This document shows positions 5,430-6,328 of a DNA stretch of 6,328 nt, in pieces (positions within the stretch are counted from its first letter, which is position 1; every line of letters starts with the position of its first letter). Source of the stretch: Planctomycetales bacterium (GTDB taxonomy: Bacteria > Planctomycetota > Planctomycetia > Gemmatales > Gemmataceae). The position numbers were made by a program, and so were the translations under genes. The notes under the pieces were generated by a model that saw only the letters and a list, made by a program, of their open reading frames with translations, ran no database searches and had not been told where the DNA came from. Location of the stretch: contig JAGVLI010000234.1 of the NCBI GenBank assembly GCA_020054355.1, positions 1 to 6,328 on the forward strand. Reading direction: 5' to 3'.

Positions 5430-6326
5430 TCAATTGACGAAGATGAACTCTTTCACATTGAACAGCACATGGCAGAAGTCCGTCCACACCCGCAAATCGT
5501 CCGGGTTGCCATAGAGCTTGCCCTGTTCGCTGACGAAAGCCAGCCCTTCCTTGACCTCGGCTTCCAGCGGTAGCCGGGCGAAGGCTTGCACGTAGAGCTT
5601 CTCGATACGTTCCTGCGGCGAGAGCTTCCCTTCGGCCAGCGAGCGCTTGGCCCAGAGCTGCGCCTGTTCCGCCACCAGTGGGTTGTTCATCAGGATCAGC
5701 GCCTGGGCCGGCACGTTCGATGAGGTGCGCTTGCCGATGGTGGTGAACGGGATCGGATAATCGAAGGCCAGGAACATCGGAGTCAGGAAGTTGCGGCGGA
5801 CGTTGATGTACAGGCTGCGCCGGCCGTTGCCGTCGAGCGGCCCGGACACGCCCGGCCGACCACGACCGCTCATGTGCGGCGTCAGGTGGGGCATCACGCC
5901 GGGGCCGTAGAGCTTCGGGTCGAGCCGGCCGCTGACGGTCAGCAGACTGTCGCGGATCGCTTCCGCTTCCAGGCGGCGGATCGGCATGCGGTGCAGCAGC
6001 TTGTTTTGCGGGTCGGCTTCCTCCGCTTTGACATCGTCGGGTTTGCTGGCCATCTGATAGGTGCTGGAGAGCAGCATGAGCTTGTGCATTTGCTTGATCG
6101 ACCAGCCGCGCTTGACGAACTCCGTCGCCAGGAAATCCAGCAGTTCCGGATGCGACGGCGCTTCGCCCAGCACACCGAAGTTATCGACGCTGCGGACCAG
6201 CCCTTCGCCGAAGTGATGTTTCCAGAGACGATTGACCATCACTCTCGCGACCAGCGGGTTCGTCGGATCGACCAGCTTGCGCGCCAGCTCCAGCCGGCCG
6301 CTGCCTTGCTTCGGCGCGGGTTGCTC
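5430..6326 (-). CDS. DUF1553-domain protein, C-terminal part (N-terminus beyond window)
   Basis: The 298 visible residues are open to the right window edge; the true start lies outside, so the internal ATG at 6242 is not the start. This is the DUF1553 (PSD1) domain: LARKLVDPTNPLVARVMVNRLWKHHFG-type blocks (visible residues 14-40), GVLGEAPSHPELLDFLA (51-67), LLSSTYQ (85-91), RRLEAEAIRDSLL (117-129), RRSLYINVRR (169-178), SNVPAQALILMNNP (203-216) and the ending LFNVKEFIFVN. Full-length relatives in planctomycetes usually carry a cytochrome-c-like heme domain and DUF1549 before this domain, and are predicted exported proteins of unknown function; whether the heme motif exists here cannot be seen. 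The gene precedes DUF1501 on the same strand, with a 92-nt spacer holding a large hairpin. The pair is probably cotranscribed and ends at the terminator near 3840. Confidence 0.93.
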   Translation of the reverse strand, partial: EQPAPKQGSGRLELARKLVDPTNPLVARVMVNRLWKHHFGEGLVRSVDNFGVLGEAPSHPELLDFLATEFVKRGWSIKQMHKLMLLSSTYQMASKPDDVKAEEADPQNKLLHRMPIRRLEAEAIRDSLLTVSGRLDPKLYGPGVMPHLTPHMSGRGRPGVSGPLDGNGRRSLYINVRRNFLTPMFLAFDYPIPFTTIGKRTSSNVPAQALILMNNPLVAEQAQLWAKRSLAEGKLSPQERIEKLYVQAFARLPLEAEVKEGLAFVSEQGKLYGNPDDLRVWTDFCHVLFNVKEFIFVN

Positions 6327-6328
6327 CA

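Noticed and set aside
5338..5487. N-terminal extension of DUF1501 by 50 residues
   Set aside because: It would translate the 28-bp inverted repeat and overlap the DUF1553 end. The Tat motif fits the start at 5337.
1..6328. CRISPR array, tRNA or rRNA genes, insertion sequences, phage genes
   Set aside because: No regularly spaced repeats, no tRNA-like cloverleaf with a TTCRA-type loop, and no transposase or integrase motifs were seen on either strand.

Overview
The window looks like chromosomal DNA of a GC-rich planctomycete (Planctomycetota). The strongest evidence is the minus-strand pair at the right end: a DUF1553-type protein (the C-terminal part of the planctomycete cytochrome c/DUF1549/DUF1553 architecture) followed by a DUF1501 protein with a twin-arginine leader. 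This tandem is present in many copies in planctomycete genomes. Nothing seen resolves the organism below phylum. No RNA genes, insertion sequences, integrases or CRISPR arrays were found.

Left part, plus strand (1-3206): the last 23 codons of an unidentified gene, then a tightly packed three-gene run. A polytopic DUF2157 membrane protein (171-1580) overlaps by 11 nt a GDYXXLXY-family protein with one membrane anchor (1570-2154). That gene overlaps by one base (TAATG) a saccharopine-dehydrogenase-like NAD(P)-binding oxidoreductase of the trans-acting enoyl reductase type (2154-3206). The first two are a known conserved partnership of unknown function. The reductase is probably cotranscribed and translationally coupled, but its functional link to them is not established.

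Middle (3207-3924): the plus-strand run converges on a small minus-strand gene for a 123-residue hypothetical membrane protein (3243-3614). It is followed by about 310 nt without a credible gene. This stretch is less GC-rich than its surroundings. Its right end holds three copies of a 12-nt arm (GGCGGACAGGGT and its complement), which form a strong intrinsic terminator for the genes to the right plus an alternative, mutually exclusive hairpin.

Right part, minus strand (3925-6326): DUF1553 (its N-terminal part lies beyond the window) is transcribed first, then a 92-nt spacer, then DUF1501. The spacer carries a 28-bp near-perfect inverted repeat with a 6-nt loop. Its only DNA mismatch becomes a G-U pair in the minus-strand transcript. 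The two proteins are probably coexpressed envelope or exported proteins. DUF1501 has the alkaline-phosphatase/sulfatase-like fold, but the substrate is unknown.

No clearly new multi-gene system is visible. The items most worth a second look are the structured repeats at the two ends of the DUF1501 gene, the uncharacterised DUF pairs, and the small membrane protein in its lower-GC island.
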